A DNA stretch of 64,000 nucleotides from G963708235 sp963708235 (GTDB lineage: Bacteria; Actinomycetota; Acidimicrobiia; Spongiisociales; UBA5794): positions 2,170,001 to 2,234,000 of the forward strand of contig OY970200.1 of assembly GCA_963708235.1 (NCBI GenBank). The letters run 5' to 3'. A program made the position numbers and the translations under genes. How positions within the stretch are numbered: the stretch's first letter is position 1; each line of letters begins with the position of its first letter. The notes below the pieces were generated by a model. The model was not told the DNA's origin, searched no databases, and worked only from the letters and a program-made list of their open reading frames with translations. Shown here in pieces: positions 43,624 through 52,914 of this stretch.

Positions 43624-44643
43624 TCAGTCCTTCCTGAGGGCCAGTTTGAAGTTCTCCAAGATGTCGACCGGGACCGGGTCGACGTCGGTTTGTAGCGCCA
43701 TCGCCACCGAAACCACGTCGCCGACGGCGGCGAGGCTCCAGAAACGGGCGAAAGATGAGGTTCCGTGTGCGAAGACGATACCGGCACTGGCCACCGCGCC
43801 TCCCAGCCGTCGCATGGTCAGGTCGAGGCGGCGTTCGTTACGTGGCTCGCCAGCCGGATCGGTCAGCGCCACGACGCCAACCCGCACCGGGTCGCTGCCC
43901 CGGGTGGCCCACGCCTCGAGGGCGTTGTGGTTGAGCTCCGGAATCTCGCCGCAGAATGCGGTGCGCTTGGTGTTCTCGTTGATCTGGGTCATCCAGCGAC
44001 GCCCCGCCAGTGCGGCCGGACCGGCGGCGCCGATGACCACCGGAAGCCGGTCGAGCAGGGCCTCGGCGATGTCGAGACCGAGCGCATACCCGGCACCGTC
44101 ACCACCACCGAGCAGCTTTTCGACCGCATCGGCCGCTTCGTCGATCACCGCCCCGGCGTCGTCGACGGCACCGAGCGCCCCGAGAACCCTCCGGGTGGCG
44201 GAAGAGAGATATCCGAGAGCGGCCCGTGGTTGCATCCCACCGGGGACGGCCACATGTGGGGCACCCGCCGCTGCGGCCATCTCGGCGATCCGGCCGCCTG
44301 AGGCGACGGCCACGACTGGAAGCCCGGCGGCGATCGCCTCGCCGAACCCGGATACGGTCTCGTCGGTGTTCCCCGAATGGGAGACGGCGACCACGGTGGC
44401 CCCACGGGGCACGGCCCATGGTGGAAGTCCGTAGTCGGCGTGAACCTGAACCACGGAACCGGGGGCTGATCCCAGCGATCCGGCGGCGGCGGCCATACCG
44501 GAGCCACCCATGCCCAGCAGTACCACGTCGCTTGCCGGGGCCACATCGACGGTGGGGAGGTCGAGCCCCCAGCGCAGTTGAGCGGGCGAATCGAGGACGA
44601 GTTGCATCATCGGGCTGTTCACGACATCGGCGGGGCGGGTCAC
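43624..44643 (-). CDS. SIS-domain phosphoglucose/phosphomannose isomerase
   Basis: A 339-residue double-SIS protein of the bifunctional PGI/PMI group. The first SIS domain has LLGMGGSGMAAAAG and VVAVSHSGNTDETVSG; the second starts near residue 165. The catalytic-type segments FCGEIPELNHNALEAW and LTDPAGEPRNERRLDL match actinobacterial homologues next to manB (Rv3256c in M. tuberculosis). With ManB it would feed mannose-6-phosphate into GDP-mannose. The GTG at 44643 overlaps the upstream stop (GTGA), as do its neighbours; ATG codons at 44610 and 44607 are alternatives. Confidence 0.88.
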   Translation of the reverse strand: MTRPADVVNSPMMQLVLDSPAQLRWGLDLPTVDVAPASDVVLLGMGGSGMAAAAGSLGSAPGSVVQVHADYGLPPWAVPRGATVVAVSHSGNTDETVSGFGEAIAAGLPVVAVASGGRIAEMAAAAGAPHVAVPGGMQPRAALGYLSSATRRVLGALGAVDDAGAVIDEAADAVEKLLGGGDGAGYALGLDIAEALLDRLPVVIGAAGPAALAGRRWMTQINENTKRTAFCGEIPELNHNALEAWATRGSDPVRVGVVALTDPAGEPRNERRLDLTMRRLGGAVASAGIVFAHGTSSFARFWSLAAVGDVVSVAMALQTDVDPVPVDILENFKLALRKD

Positions 44644-44855
44644 GGTGCCGGTTGGTCGGGTGGGGTCCGGTCCGGGGCATTGCGGGTCGGGATCGCCTCG
44701 TCGACGAGCATCGACGGGATCCCGTCGGTCACCGGGTATCGCAACCCGCACCCTTGGCAGAGCAACGAGGGAGGGTCGTTCTCCTCGTTGAGCTCGCCGG
44801 CGCATGCCGGACACTGCATGATCGCAAGCAGCTCGGCAGGGATCAGGGTGCTCAC
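44640..44855 (-). CDS. Trm112-like zinc-ribbon protein
   Basis: A 71-residue protein with two CxxC knuckles, C15/C18 in MQCPAC and C33/C36 in LCQGCG, plus RYPVTDGIPSML, the signature of the Trm112/UPF0434 family. In eukaryotes and archaea Trm112 activates methyltransferases; the bacterial role is not settled. It is embedded with GTGA overlaps between manB and the isomerase, matching Rv3258c in position. Confidence 0.85.
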   Translation of the reverse strand: MSTLIPAELLAIMQCPACAGELNEENDPPSLLCQGCGLRYPVTDGIPSMLVDEAIPTRNAPDRTPPDQPAP

Positions 44856-46189
44856 ACCGCTCCGATCGCCGTCTCGACCTTGGCGACGATGGCCGCAACG
44901 CCGGCATCATCGACGCTCTCGACATTGAGACGCAACACGGGCTCGGTGTTGGAGGGACGCAGGTTGAACCACGACCCGTCACCGAGGTCCACGGTCAGGC
45001 CGTCCAGATGATCCTGATCGGAGTCGGCGAACAGCTCGGCGATCTCGACGAGCACCTCGTGCGGATCGGAGACACGGAGGTTGATCTCGCCCGACTGCGA
45101 ATACGGCTCGAAATCCTGACGGAGCACCGACAGCGGCACTCCGGCATCCGACATGACCCGCAGCAGGATCAACATGGCCAGGATCCCCGAGTCGGCCCGC
45201 CAGTGGTCGCGGAAGTAGTAGTGCCCCGAGTGCTCGCCCCCGAACACGGCTCCCGACTCCTTCATCACCTCTTTGATGTAGGAGTGGCCCACCCTGGTGC
45301 GGATCGGACGCCCCCCTTCGGCGATGACGGTTTCGGGAACGGCCCGGCTGCAGATCAGGTTGTGGACGATGGCCGCTCCCGGGTACTGGGCGAGGAACCA
45401 CCGGGCGATGATGGCCGTGGTGGTGCTACCGGGGAGCGCCACGCCGAGTTCGTCGACGAAGAACGCCCGATCGGCGTCGCCGTCGAAGGCGACCCCCAGG
45501 TCGGGACGGGTACGACGTACCAGGTCGAGAAGATCGACGAGGTTCTCCGGCCGCAACGGGTCGGCGGGGTGATTGGGGAAGGTGCCATCCGGTTCGAGGT
45601 AGAGCCCGTCGAGTTCCGCATCGAGCCCGGCGAACACCTGGGAGAGCACGACACCGGCCATCCCGTTGCCACCGTCGGCGGCGACCCGGAGCCGCCCGAT
45701 CCGTTCGGCGCCGACGATGCCGAGGACGTGCGCCACGTATCCGGACCTGGCATCGACCTCTTGGACCCGACCCCGGTCAGGTCCGTCGGCGAGATCCTCC
45801 TCGGCGTAGCGGCGGATGTCCTCGAGACCGGAGTCGACCCCTACGGGTGCCGCCCCGGCGAGACAGAACTTGATCCCGTTGTATTCGGCGGGATTGTGCG
45901 ATGCGGTGACCACGACGCCGGGCACGTCGTCGCGGCCGGATGCGTAGTAGAGCATGTCGGTGCTGATCGCCCCCAGCATGTCCACATCGACGCCCTGGAA
46001 GGTGATGCCGTCGATGAGCGCCGCCACCAGCTCCGGTGAGGAGACCCGACAATCGTGCCCGACGACCACCTTGGGGGCGTCGGCGAATCGGGCGAACCCG
46101 GCGCCGATCCGACGCACCATGGCGGCATCGATCTGGTCGGGGACCACGCCACGCACGTCGTAGGCCTTGAATACTGCTGAGAAGTCCAT
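44852..46189 (-). CDS. manB: Phosphomannomutase/phosphoglucomutase
   Basis: A 445-residue alpha-D-phosphohexomutase. The phosphoserine loop is VTASHNP with S97, the Mg2+ loop VAFDGDADR, the sugar loop GGEHSGHYYF and the phosphate site RPSNTEPVLRL. It converts mannose-6-phosphate to mannose-1-phosphate for GDP-mannose and cell-envelope glycans. It is first gene of the manB-Trm112-SIS-ahcY operon. Confidence 0.94.
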   Translation of the reverse strand: MDFSAVFKAYDVRGVVPDQIDAAMVRRIGAGFARFADAPKVVVGHDCRVSSPELVAALIDGITFQGVDVDMLGAISTDMLYYASGRDDVPGVVVTASHNPAEYNGIKFCLAGAAPVGVDSGLEDIRRYAEEDLADGPDRGRVQEVDARSGYVAHVLGIVGAERIGRLRVAADGGNGMAGVVLSQVFAGLDAELDGLYLEPDGTFPNHPADPLRPENLVDLLDLVRRTRPDLGVAFDGDADRAFFVDELGVALPGSTTTAIIARWFLAQYPGAAIVHNLICSRAVPETVIAEGGRPIRTRVGHSYIKEVMKESGAVFGGEHSGHYYFRDHWRADSGILAMLILLRVMSDAGVPLSVLRQDFEPYSQSGEINLRVSDPHEVLVEIAELFADSDQDHLDGLTVDLGDGSWFNLRPSNTEPVLRLNVESVDDAGVAAIVAKVETAIGAV

Positions 46190-46325
46190 TCCGGCATTGT
46201 AGGAGCGCCGTCCTGCGCCACCTCACCGACCGCAACGTCGGCGTTCCGCTCCCGGGTGTGTCGGGACGCCACTCCGACGTCGCTGGTATCGACCCGGTGA
46301 CGACAGGAGGAGGCGGCACTCCCGT

Positions 46326-46331
46326 TACACT
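46326..46331 (+). promoter_or_regulatory. Promoter -10 close to the glycosyltransferase start
   Basis: TACACT ends 8 nt before the ATG at 46340, so the transcript would be leaderless or nearly so. No Shine-Dalgarno fits the start. The -35 is unclear. Confidence 0.45.
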
Positions 46332-46339
46332 CCCCTCCC

Positions 46340-47059
46340 ATGTCGACGAGCCCTCGTCCGACGGTTTCCGTGGTGATCCCCGTTCACAATGAAGCCGTCT
46401 ATCTCCCCGGCGCCATCGAGCGTCTCCTCCGGCAACTCGACGCCGTCGATGCCACCGTCACGGTCACCATCGCCGAGAACGGCTCGACCGACGGCACCGC
46501 CGACGAGGTCCGGAGGCTTGCCGTCTCCGAACCCCGACTCCGGCTACTGGAACTCCCGGATCCCGACTACGGGGCGGCCATGCGTAGCGGGTTCCTCGAG
46601 ACCGATGGGGAATGGGTGGTCAACTTCGACATCGACTACTTCTCCGGTGAGTTCCTCGCCGCCGCCATAGGCCGCGACGACGCCGACATCGTGCTCGCCT
46701 CGAAACGGGCACCGGGTTCGGACGATCAGCGGACCGCATTCCGCCGCACGGCGACCTGGGGTTTCAATCTCCTCCTGCGGACCCTGTTCGGGTCGGGAGT
46801 GAGCGACACCCACGGGATGAAGGCGTTGCGACGCAAGGTGGTGGAGGACATCGCCCCCCAGGTGGTGGCCACCCAGGATCTCTTCGACACCGAGTTGGTG
46901 CTGCGCGCCGAACGCGCCGGATACCGGATCGTCGAGGTGCCGGTGGTGGTCGTCGAGGAGCGCGTCAGCAAGTCGAACCTGCTCAAGCGGGTGCCGCGGA
47001 CGTTGCGGGGCATGTGGCGGGTTCGTCGCTCTATGGGCAGGCCCGGCTCCCCGAGCTGA
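46340..47059 (+). CDS. GT2-family glycosyltransferase
   Basis: A 239-residue inverting GT-A transferase. It opens with PTVSVVIPVHNEAVYLPGAIERLL, has the nucleotide-binding AENGSTDGTADEV and the metal-binding DID in VNFDIDYFSG. It lacks membrane helices and ends with a basic segment (RVPRTLRGMWRVRRSMGR). It resembles polyprenol-phosphate sugar transferases or other small GT2s; acceptor and donor are unknown. It is convergent with the GtrA-like gene, which often travels with such enzymes. Confidence 0.85.
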   Translation: MSTSPRPTVSVVIPVHNEAVYLPGAIERLLRQLDAVDATVTVTIAENGSTDGTADEVRRLAVSEPRLRLLELPDPDYGAAMRSGFLETDGEWVVNFDIDYFSGEFLAAAIGRDDADIVLASKRAPGSDDQRTAFRRTATWGFNLLLRTLFGSGVSDTHGMKALRRKVVEDIAPQVVATQDLFDTELVLRAERAGYRIVEVPVVVVEERVSKSNLLKRVPRTLRGMWRVRRSMGRPGSPS

Positions 47060-47140
47060 CGAAACCCCGAGCGGGCGACCTGATCCGGCGATGCCGGCTG
47101 GTCGTGGAACCGGACGGACGTGACCAACGGGGGACCGGCC

Positions 47141-47605
47141 CTATTCGGCGGGTTCCTGTTCGGGGGCAGGCACCGAGTTGATCGCCTTGCGGAACACCAC
47201 GTCGCGGTACGAGGCGAACTTCGGCACCAGGATGATGCCGGCGGCGAAGAGCTTCGCCAGGTTCTCCTCGATGCGGCTCAGACCGTCGAAGGCGGCGTCG
47301 GCGGCGGTCACGATGAGGATGGTCGCCCCCCATGCCACCACGTTCACCAGGTAGAAGTTGAGCGTCTCGCGTGCGCCACCCGAGTTCTGGCTCAGTTCGA
47401 AGGTCCAGCGCCGGTTGACGACATACGATGCAAAGGTGGCGAGACCGAAGGCAATGGTGATCGACCAGAACAGCGAGACCCCCGCCGCACGCAGCACATT
47501 GAACAACATGAAGTCGATCAGGGTGTTGCCGATCCCGACGACGGCGAGCTTGGTCATCTGCCGCCCGGCGTCGCGGGTGGCAAAGGTGCGGAGGTAGTTC
47601 TTCAC
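47141..47605 (-). CDS. GtrA-family membrane protein
   Basis: A 154-residue protein with four predicted helices and the GtrA core LAVVGIGNTLIDFMLFNVL ... FASYVVNRRWTFELS. GtrA proteins are proposed to help flip lipid-linked sugars. The GTG at 47605 overlaps the stop of the large membrane protein upstream (GTGA), so it acts with that protein, and a GT2 gene is its other neighbour. Confidence 0.85.
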   Translation of the reverse strand: MKNYLRTFATRDAGRQMTKLAVVGIGNTLIDFMLFNVLRAAGVSLFWSITIAFGLATFASYVVNRRWTFELSQNSGGARETLNFYLVNVVAWGATILIVTAADAAFDGLSRIEENLAKLFAAGIILVPKFASYRDVVFRKAINSVPAPEQEPAE

Positions 47606-49848
47606 GAGAGGCGCTGCTTCCTCCGCCGGTAACCCCACCCGGCCAAACCGAAGATGGCGGTCACGGAGAGCACCATCCCGACATTCTCCGGGACCCCGTT
47701 GGCGAACTCGATGACGACGTCCTCTTCGGTGGGGACCACGATCATCAGCGACGGTGCCGCCCGGTAGGGCCCATCGGCGCCGTGGGCCTGCCACGCCGGG
47801 AAATAGGACACCTTGATCAGGTGGGGCACACCGACCGCCGTGGTACGGAACGAGATGCGGTGGTCGTCCACCTCGATGTCGGTGACTTCGGCGGTGGCGA
47901 CGGCCGGGTCCTGTATCGGTTGCGCCACATCGATCCGCTCCGACTGGTCATCGACCCGGGGCCACTCCTCGGGCCCGTCGGCGACCATCCAGCGGTCGAG
48001 GTTGTCGATGTCGTCGTACCACTCGAGCGCCGCATCGGCGAAGGGGAGGTCCCCGTCGTACACCACCGGTTGGTAAGTGGCGGGTTCGACAAGGTCGCGG
48101 TGCGGAATCCGGAAGAACGTGACCGGCTCGGAGGCGGCGACCTCCTCGAGACCGGCGGCCCTGGCCAACCCGGTCGCCTCGTCGGTCCAGGCCATGTAGT
48201 AGTCGACCCCGTACAGCTCGAGGTGGGGCAACGCCCTGGCGAAATCCAGCGAGTGGTAGTTGATGCCACGGACCGGATTGGACGGCTTGAGGCTGACCTC
48301 GGCGGCATTGAGGAAATGGAACGGCGTGGTGAGCGACGACTCGAAGAACAGCCCCTCCATCGACGGGTGCCCTTCGGTCCAGTAGGGGAACAACATGAAC
48401 GCCATCGGTGTCCCGTACTTGCCCATCTCGTCGCTGTTGGCCTCCCACATGATCCGACCGGGAGGCAGTCCGTCGGCGGTCTCCATGATCGCCTCGTACT
48501 CCGGCCACGCCGCCTTCTCCTCGTAGCCGGTGTAGTTCCAGCGAACCCAACCGGGGATGTCGTGGACACCGGCGAAGACCAGGTTGGCGAACAGCACCAC
48601 CACCACCGTGGCGCCGAAGGCGACGTTGCGGGTCCGGTCGGGGAGATACCGCGCCACCTCGCGCAGCGCCAGACCGACGGCGATCCCGGCGAAGATGAAC
48701 ACCCCGAGGTACCAGTACGGCAACAGCCGGGCGTTGTACAACTTGGTGAGGTCGACCTGGTCGAACTGGAGCACCCAGTAACCGAGCAGGGGCAGGGTGG
48801 TCATGGCGGCGAGCACCGCAACATCCTGTCGGCGCAGCAACGACCAGACCAGACCGATGATCCCGAGGGCGAGGATGGGGACGAACTCGCCGGGGATCGG
48901 GGTGGCGATCGATCCGCTCGACCCGTCGCCGATCATCCCCTTGACCGGATCCCAGTTCATGTCGGAGGTCATTCCCTGGAAGACGCGGATGGCCAGCGGC
49001 AGGGCCCAGAAGGCGGCGAGCGAGAACCCGATCACCCATGCCCTGGTCACCGAACGGAGACCGTTGCGGCGGAGCAACAACGGGAGGGAGACCACAACCA
49101 CCACCATGGTGGTGATGATGTGTGAGAGCGCGGTCAGGGCCAGGAAGATCCCGGCCCGCGGGGTGAACCCGCGTCCGGCCCGGGTGTCTCGGATCACCTG
49201 CCCGAGGTAGAGCAACGACAGGGCGAACGACCAACTGAAGGAAAACTCACCGGCCAGCGTGCTCTTGATGTTGGCCCCGAAGATCGAGAAGCTCTCCATG
49301 AACACATATCCCGATCCGACGACCGTCGCCATCGAGGACACCACCCGGGAGAAACCCATCGACCGGACGAAGAAGTAGATGGCCGTGGGCAGGGCGACCA
49401 GACCCAGCATGGTGACGATCTTGAACGCCACCCCGTAGGGCAGGAAGACGTTGAGGAACACCGTGACCAGCGCCGGAAGCGGGAAGTAGAAGTACAGCGC
49501 CGGGTATCCGGCGTACCAGTCGTTGCTCCATCCCAGAATGCGGCCCTGTGGGAGCAGGGTGTCCTGGAGGTACTGCGGCAGCAGGACGTGGGCGCCCATG
49601 TCGCCGCCCGTCGGGGTGTTGGCGGCGAACAACGCCGGCCATCCGAAGGAGACGTCCAGGTAGGGGAAGACGTCGGAGGCGCGCACCTCGTACACCATGC
49701 CGCTCATCACGATGAAGATCAGCAGCGTCGGCACCGCCACCGAAACCAGCGCCACGATCTTGGCGGTGCGCACAGGATCGGTGAGGGCTGACGGTGCAGG
49801 GGGCTCGGCGGTTTCCGCCTCGGAAGGTTGAAGTGTGCTCGTCGACAC
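47602..49848 (-). CDS. Large multi-pass membrane protein, PTPS-related/GT-C-like
   Basis: A 748-residue protein with about 11-13 helices and a C-terminal extracytoplasmic domain of about 280 residues ending in one more helix and a basic tail. The first loop TGGDMGAHVLLPQYLQD...GWSNDWYAGYPALYFYFPLPAL (pieces) resembles the 6-pyruvoyl-tetrahydropterin-synthase-related membrane family and GT-C glycosyltransferases, whose first loop carries acidic catalytic residues. A role in transferring sugars from polyprenyl carriers outside the cell is plausible but unproven. The GTG at 49848 is the best start. It is co-transcribed with the GtrA-like gene. Confidence 0.75.
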   Translation of the reverse strand: MSTSTLQPSEAETAEPPAPSALTDPVRTAKIVALVSVAVPTLLIFIVMSGMVYEVRASDVFPYLDVSFGWPALFAANTPTGGDMGAHVLLPQYLQDTLLPQGRILGWSNDWYAGYPALYFYFPLPALVTVFLNVFLPYGVAFKIVTMLGLVALPTAIYFFVRSMGFSRVVSSMATVVGSGYVFMESFSIFGANIKSTLAGEFSFSWSFALSLLYLGQVIRDTRAGRGFTPRAGIFLALTALSHIITTMVVVVVSLPLLLRRNGLRSVTRAWVIGFSLAAFWALPLAIRVFQGMTSDMNWDPVKGMIGDGSSGSIATPIPGEFVPILALGIIGLVWSLLRRQDVAVLAAMTTLPLLGYWVLQFDQVDLTKLYNARLLPYWYLGVFIFAGIAVGLALREVARYLPDRTRNVAFGATVVVVLFANLVFAGVHDIPGWVRWNYTGYEEKAAWPEYEAIMETADGLPPGRIMWEANSDEMGKYGTPMAFMLFPYWTEGHPSMEGLFFESSLTTPFHFLNAAEVSLKPSNPVRGINYHSLDFARALPHLELYGVDYYMAWTDEATGLARAAGLEEVAASEPVTFFRIPHRDLVEPATYQPVVYDGDLPFADAALEWYDDIDNLDRWMVADGPEEWPRVDDQSERIDVAQPIQDPAVATAEVTDIEVDDHRISFRTTAVGVPHLIKVSYFPAWQAHGADGPYRAAPSLMIVVPTEEDVVIEFANGVPENVGMVLSVTAIFGLAGWGYRRRKQRLS

Positions 49849-49999
49849 GGCAGCAGAGTAGTGCCCGGATGCACGAATGCCGCCGTACCCGTGTCCGATC
49901 ACTCGGTCCGCCCGTCCCCGATCGCCGATGGCGCATGGCACCGGGTGCGTCCGGCGCCGGGAGATCGAAGCTGCCGGCGCAGCGGACCACGGGGCGACC

Positions 50000-50287
50000 T
50001 CAGCTGGTCACGGCCTCCGGGACATCGTCGAGACGCCCGATGTAGCGGGAGCGGCGCCTGCCCTCCTCCCACCAGTATGCATACCAGTACGGCCCGTGGG
50101 GACACCGCCCGCAGGTCGCCTTGCCGCACTTGACGTGCTGACGACGGAGGGAGACCTTCGACTTGAGCGGGTTGCCGACCGGAACCCCGCGTCGTTCCAG
50201 CCGCGCCTGGGCGAGGATGAGGAGACGTCGCAGCTCGTGTTCGTCCATCTCGCGAACGGCCTCGAGCACGTCGCGGTCGATAGGCAT
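50000..50287 (-). CDS. Small Cys-containing protein (DUF6788-like)
   Basis: A 95-residue protein. The N-terminal half is a charged helix (EMDEHELRRLLILAQARLERRG). The C-terminal half has VKCGKATCGRCPHGPYWYAYWWEEGRRRSRYIG (in pieces), a Cys4-like knot with a Trp/Tyr-rich strand, seen in a widespread uncharacterised family. It lies 6 bp from the DUF3499 gene on the same strand. Function unknown. Confidence 0.7.
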   Translation of the reverse strand: MPIDRDVLEAVREMDEHELRRLLILAQARLERRGVPVGNPLKSKVSLRRQHVKCGKATCGRCPHGPYWYAYWWEEGRRRSRYIGRLDDVPEAVTS

Positions 50288-50293
50288 CCGGGC

Positions 50294-50518
50294 TCAGGCA
50301 ACGTCGGTGGCGAGGAACAACGGATGTTCGCTGCCGCGCTCATCGGTGACCTCCCAACCGAGTGGGGGTCGGAGCCGGTCGGCGTGCATCTCGCACAGGG
50401 CGTAGTCCGAGTAACGGTCGAAACCGTGTCCGAGATCGCGTAGCCATACGGCCTGGGTCTTGTAGGCGAAGCTCATGGCGACCTGCGCCGGCTGCCCACA
50501 CTTGGAGCACGAAGTCAT
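50294..50518 (-). CDS. DUF3499-family protein
   Basis: A 74-residue actinobacterial protein with CSKCGQPA near the N-terminus, AYKTQAVWL and a C-terminal YALCEMHADRLRPPLGWEV, i.e. a likely zinc site of three Cys and one His. In Mycobacterium the family member is next to whiB2, manB and fbiA, and the same neighbourhood is partly present here, though no whiB gene is seen in this window. The ATG at 50518 fits the family length; an ATG at 50557 would add 13 residues. Role unknown. Confidence 0.75.
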   Translation of the reverse strand: MTSCSKCGQPAQVAMSFAYKTQAVWLRDLGHGFDRYSDYALCEMHADRLRPPLGWEVTDERGSEHPLFLATDVA

Positions 50519-50661
50519 GCCGGTCAAGGTAGCCGATCCGACCTCGATCCTCGGCATTTCACCAGGCGTCCTGCGGCTCGGGCCGACCGCCGATCATTGG
50601 CGGTGGGGCGGCGGGACGATCCCGGGCGGAGCCGACGGCCGCCAGGGCCGACACCGGCGAG

Positions 50662-50667
50662 TAGGGT
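50662..50667 (+). promoter_or_regulatory. Probable -10 box of the cupredoxin gene
   Basis: TAGGGT fits TANNNT. The start site near 50674 would give a 40-nt leader with GGAGGGAG before the ATG at 50715. Confidence 0.35.
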
Positions 50668-50714
50668 CGAATTGGAGTCAAGGCGTCCACACCGTTCGGC
50701 GGAGGGAGAACACC

Positions 50715-51080
50715 ATGAAGTTGGCCAAGGTGGCGCTGGCGCTGGCATTCGTGCTTGCCGGGTGCTCGTCCGAATCCGGGGGCGACACCACCGGGAGCAC
50801 GGTCGCCGCCGGTGGCGCCGGCGAGACGGTGGTCGAGGTGACCAGCATCGCCTACCCGACGGACACCGTGGTCGCTGCGGGCGGAACGGTGAGGTGGATC
50901 AACTCCTCCGGCGCACCGCACACCGTCGAGTTCGACACCGTTGATGGCGTCGCCGCCGACACCGCGCCGCTCGATCTTCCCGTCGACGGCGAAGCCGAAG
51001 CCACGTTGAACCCGGGCACCTGGATCTACCACTGCGGAATCCACGCCTCGATGATGGGCTCGGTCAGCGTCGAGGGTTGA
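50715..51080 (+). CDS. Plastocyanin-like cupredoxin lipoprotein
   Basis: A 121-residue exported protein with lipobox LAGC (C17). The mature part is a single blue-copper fold. Copper ligands are in order: H69 (GAPHTVEF), C107 and H110 (YHCGIH), and Met113 or 114, the H-C-H-M set of plastocyanin/amicyanin. It could shuttle electrons outside the membrane. It is convergent with the thioredoxin-like gene and has its own promoter. Confidence 0.88.
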   Translation: MKLAKVALALAFVLAGCSSESGGDTTGSTVAAGGAGETVVEVTSIAYPTDTVVAAGGTVRWINSSGAPHTVEFDTVDGVAADTAPLDLPVDGEAEATLNPGTWIYHCGIHASMMGSVSVEG

Positions 51081-51155
51081 CCCCTGGCTTGCTCGGGCCA
51101 TCCCCCGGCAACGGTGTGGCCGGCACCGCCCCCGAGGAGCGGCATGCGGCGGAGA

Positions 51156-51527
51156 TCAACGCCCCGGTGCGGTCCGTCGCAGCCTCCGCCGACTCGGGAT
51201 CCCCACGATCTGATCCAGGACCACCCCGTCTTCGACGACGAGCGTCAGGGGGACCGCGGTGACGCCGGCGCGTTCGATCATGGCCGACTCCAGCTCCCAG
51301 GTGACCTCGCGGACCGGAGCGCCGGTGGCGGCGACCCGACTGCGGGTCTCGGCGCAGTTGCCGCAGTCCGTCGAGGTGAACACCACGATACCGTCGGGAA
51401 GCCCGAGCCCGGCGATGTCCACGGCGGGATGGCTGGGTCGCTGCCAACGCCGGGTGGCGAGCGCACCGACGGCCGCCACCAGCACCGCCCCGCCGACGAC
51501 GAGGAGGCGGACCGTCAGGTCATCCAT
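51156..51527 (-). CDS. Membrane-anchored thioredoxin-like protein
   Basis: A 123-residue protein with one N-terminal helix (about 5-25) and a thioredoxin fold: GIVVFTSTDCGNCAETRSRV carries the C55-x2-C58 redox pair, and VTAVPLTLVVEDG supplies the cis-Pro. It would face outside and exchange disulfides there. It overlaps the DUF5719 gene by 8 bp and ends the three-gene operon that starts at 55682. Confidence 0.8.
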   Translation of the reverse strand: MDDLTVRLLVVGGAVLVAAVGALATRRWQRPSHPAVDIAGLGLPDGIVVFTSTDCGNCAETRSRVAATGAPVREVTWELESAMIERAGVTAVPLTLVVEDGVVLDQIVGIPSRRRLRRTAPGR

Positions 51528-52914
51528 CGAGTGAGATGCCGGCGACGAACGCCACACCGTCACCCGACTCCACGGCCCACGCCGCCGAGATCGGCGTCGG
51601 CGCCTCGACGAGATACCCGGACACCCCGGTTTCCTGGGGAAGGACGATCCGAACCGTGGTGCCGGCCTCGACCAGGACCTCCTCGACCTCCAGCTCGCCG
51701 ACACCAAGTGGTTGGAGCGAGACCGTCACCGCCTCGGAATGGCTGTTCATCAGCCACACCGACGAGACGGCGGCCCGCACCGCACCGGGGCCGGGAAGCA
51801 GCCAGCGCTGCACCGGTTGGGGAGCGCCGACCGTGCCGGCGATCCTCGATGTCACCTCGGTCTCGTCCTCTTCCTCTTCGCCCTCGATGTCCTGTTCTTC
51901 GTCCGGTCGACGTGTCGGGTCCTCGGAGATCACCACGGCGGCGATGGGTCCGGTCGAGCGGACGGCGACACCGAACGGCCCGCTGACCAGGTCACCCAGG
52001 GGAATCCGCAGCGGACTTCGGGGAGGGACGACCTCGGTTCTTGCGGCGAGCGAGGATTCGTTGACCCCGAGGGCGTCGATCTCGATTTCGACCTCGACAT
52101 CGCCGGGGTTGGAGACCACCAGGCTGGGTTGGAGACCGGTCTGGCGGACCACCGGGAACTCCCAGGTGGTCGACAATGCGGTACCGGGCCATGTCGCCTC
52201 GTCGGTGACCGTCCCCACCACGAGCTGCGGGATCACCAGGCCTTCTTCGGTGCTGATGGTCAGCGCCAGGTCATCGAGCAGCGGGACGATCTCGTTGAGC
52301 ACGATGTCGGTCCACAACCGACCCGGCACGTCGATCGAGGTCAGCCCGACCAGCCCGACGTCGCCGAACTCGCTGGTTCCGGCGACGGTGACCTTGGCAG
52401 GTTCGGGGAACGGGTTGAACAGGCGCAGCACCGATGTCCGCGCCTCTCGGGTGGTGGCGCCGGTGACATGCCACAGCTTCGGGACCGACGACACACACCG
52501 GTCACCGGTGACCACCGTGTCCGAGGTGACCACTCCGGCGACACCTGACGGGCCGTCGCTGAACTCGACGAACCCGGGGGCGTCGCCACGCCGCACGATC
52601 GAGCCCACCTCGAGCGGGTCGGAGCCGGGGGCCTCGATGGAGAACTCGGCGCGGTCCGCTTCCTCGTTGGGGATCGGGCTGGGCAGGGTCACCTCGATGT
52701 CGGCATTGGCGTCGCTCGCCAACATCAGCCAGGAGTCACGTTGCGCCCCGGCATTGAGCCAGGGGCAGTACCAGACGCTGCTCTGGGCGGTGGCGTCGTC
52801 GCTCACCTCGCTCGGGCCCTCGAACGTCGGGCCCTCGGGCGCCGGCGGTTCGGGGAGCGCAAAGGCCACAACCGACAGGGCGGCAGCCGTCACCAGCAGG
52901 ATCAGCCTTCTCAT
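51520..52914 (-). CDS. DUF5719-family exported protein
   Basis: A 464-residue protein with a signal peptide (1-20) and repeated beta-rich segments. SSVWYCPWLNAGAQRDSWLMLAS near the start and VWLMNSHSEAVTVSLQPLG near the end are typical of actinobacterial DUF5719, which repeats an immunoglobulin-like unit. An acidic stretch (DEEQDIEGEEEEDE) lies near residue 340. In actinobacteria it is usually linked, as here, to a GT2/membrane protein and the F420 genes; function unknown. The ATG at 52914 overlaps the upstream stop (ATGA). Confidence 0.8.
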   Translation of the reverse strand: MRRLILLVTAAALSVVAFALPEPPAPEGPTFEGPSEVSDDATAQSSVWYCPWLNAGAQRDSWLMLASDANADIEVTLPSPIPNEEADRAEFSIEAPGSDPLEVGSIVRRGDAPGFVEFSDGPSGVAGVVTSDTVVTGDRCVSSVPKLWHVTGATTREARTSVLRLFNPFPEPAKVTVAGTSEFGDVGLVGLTSIDVPGRLWTDIVLNEIVPLLDDLALTISTEEGLVIPQLVVGTVTDEATWPGTALSTTWEFPVVRQTGLQPSLVVSNPGDVEVEIEIDALGVNESSLAARTEVVPPRSPLRIPLGDLVSGPFGVAVRSTGPIAAVVISEDPTRRPDEEQDIEGEEEEDETEVTSRIAGTVGAPQPVQRWLLPGPGAVRAAVSSVWLMNSHSEAVTVSLQPLGVGELEVEEVLVEAGTTVRIVLPQETGVSGYLVEAPTPISAAWAVESGDGVAFVAGISLDG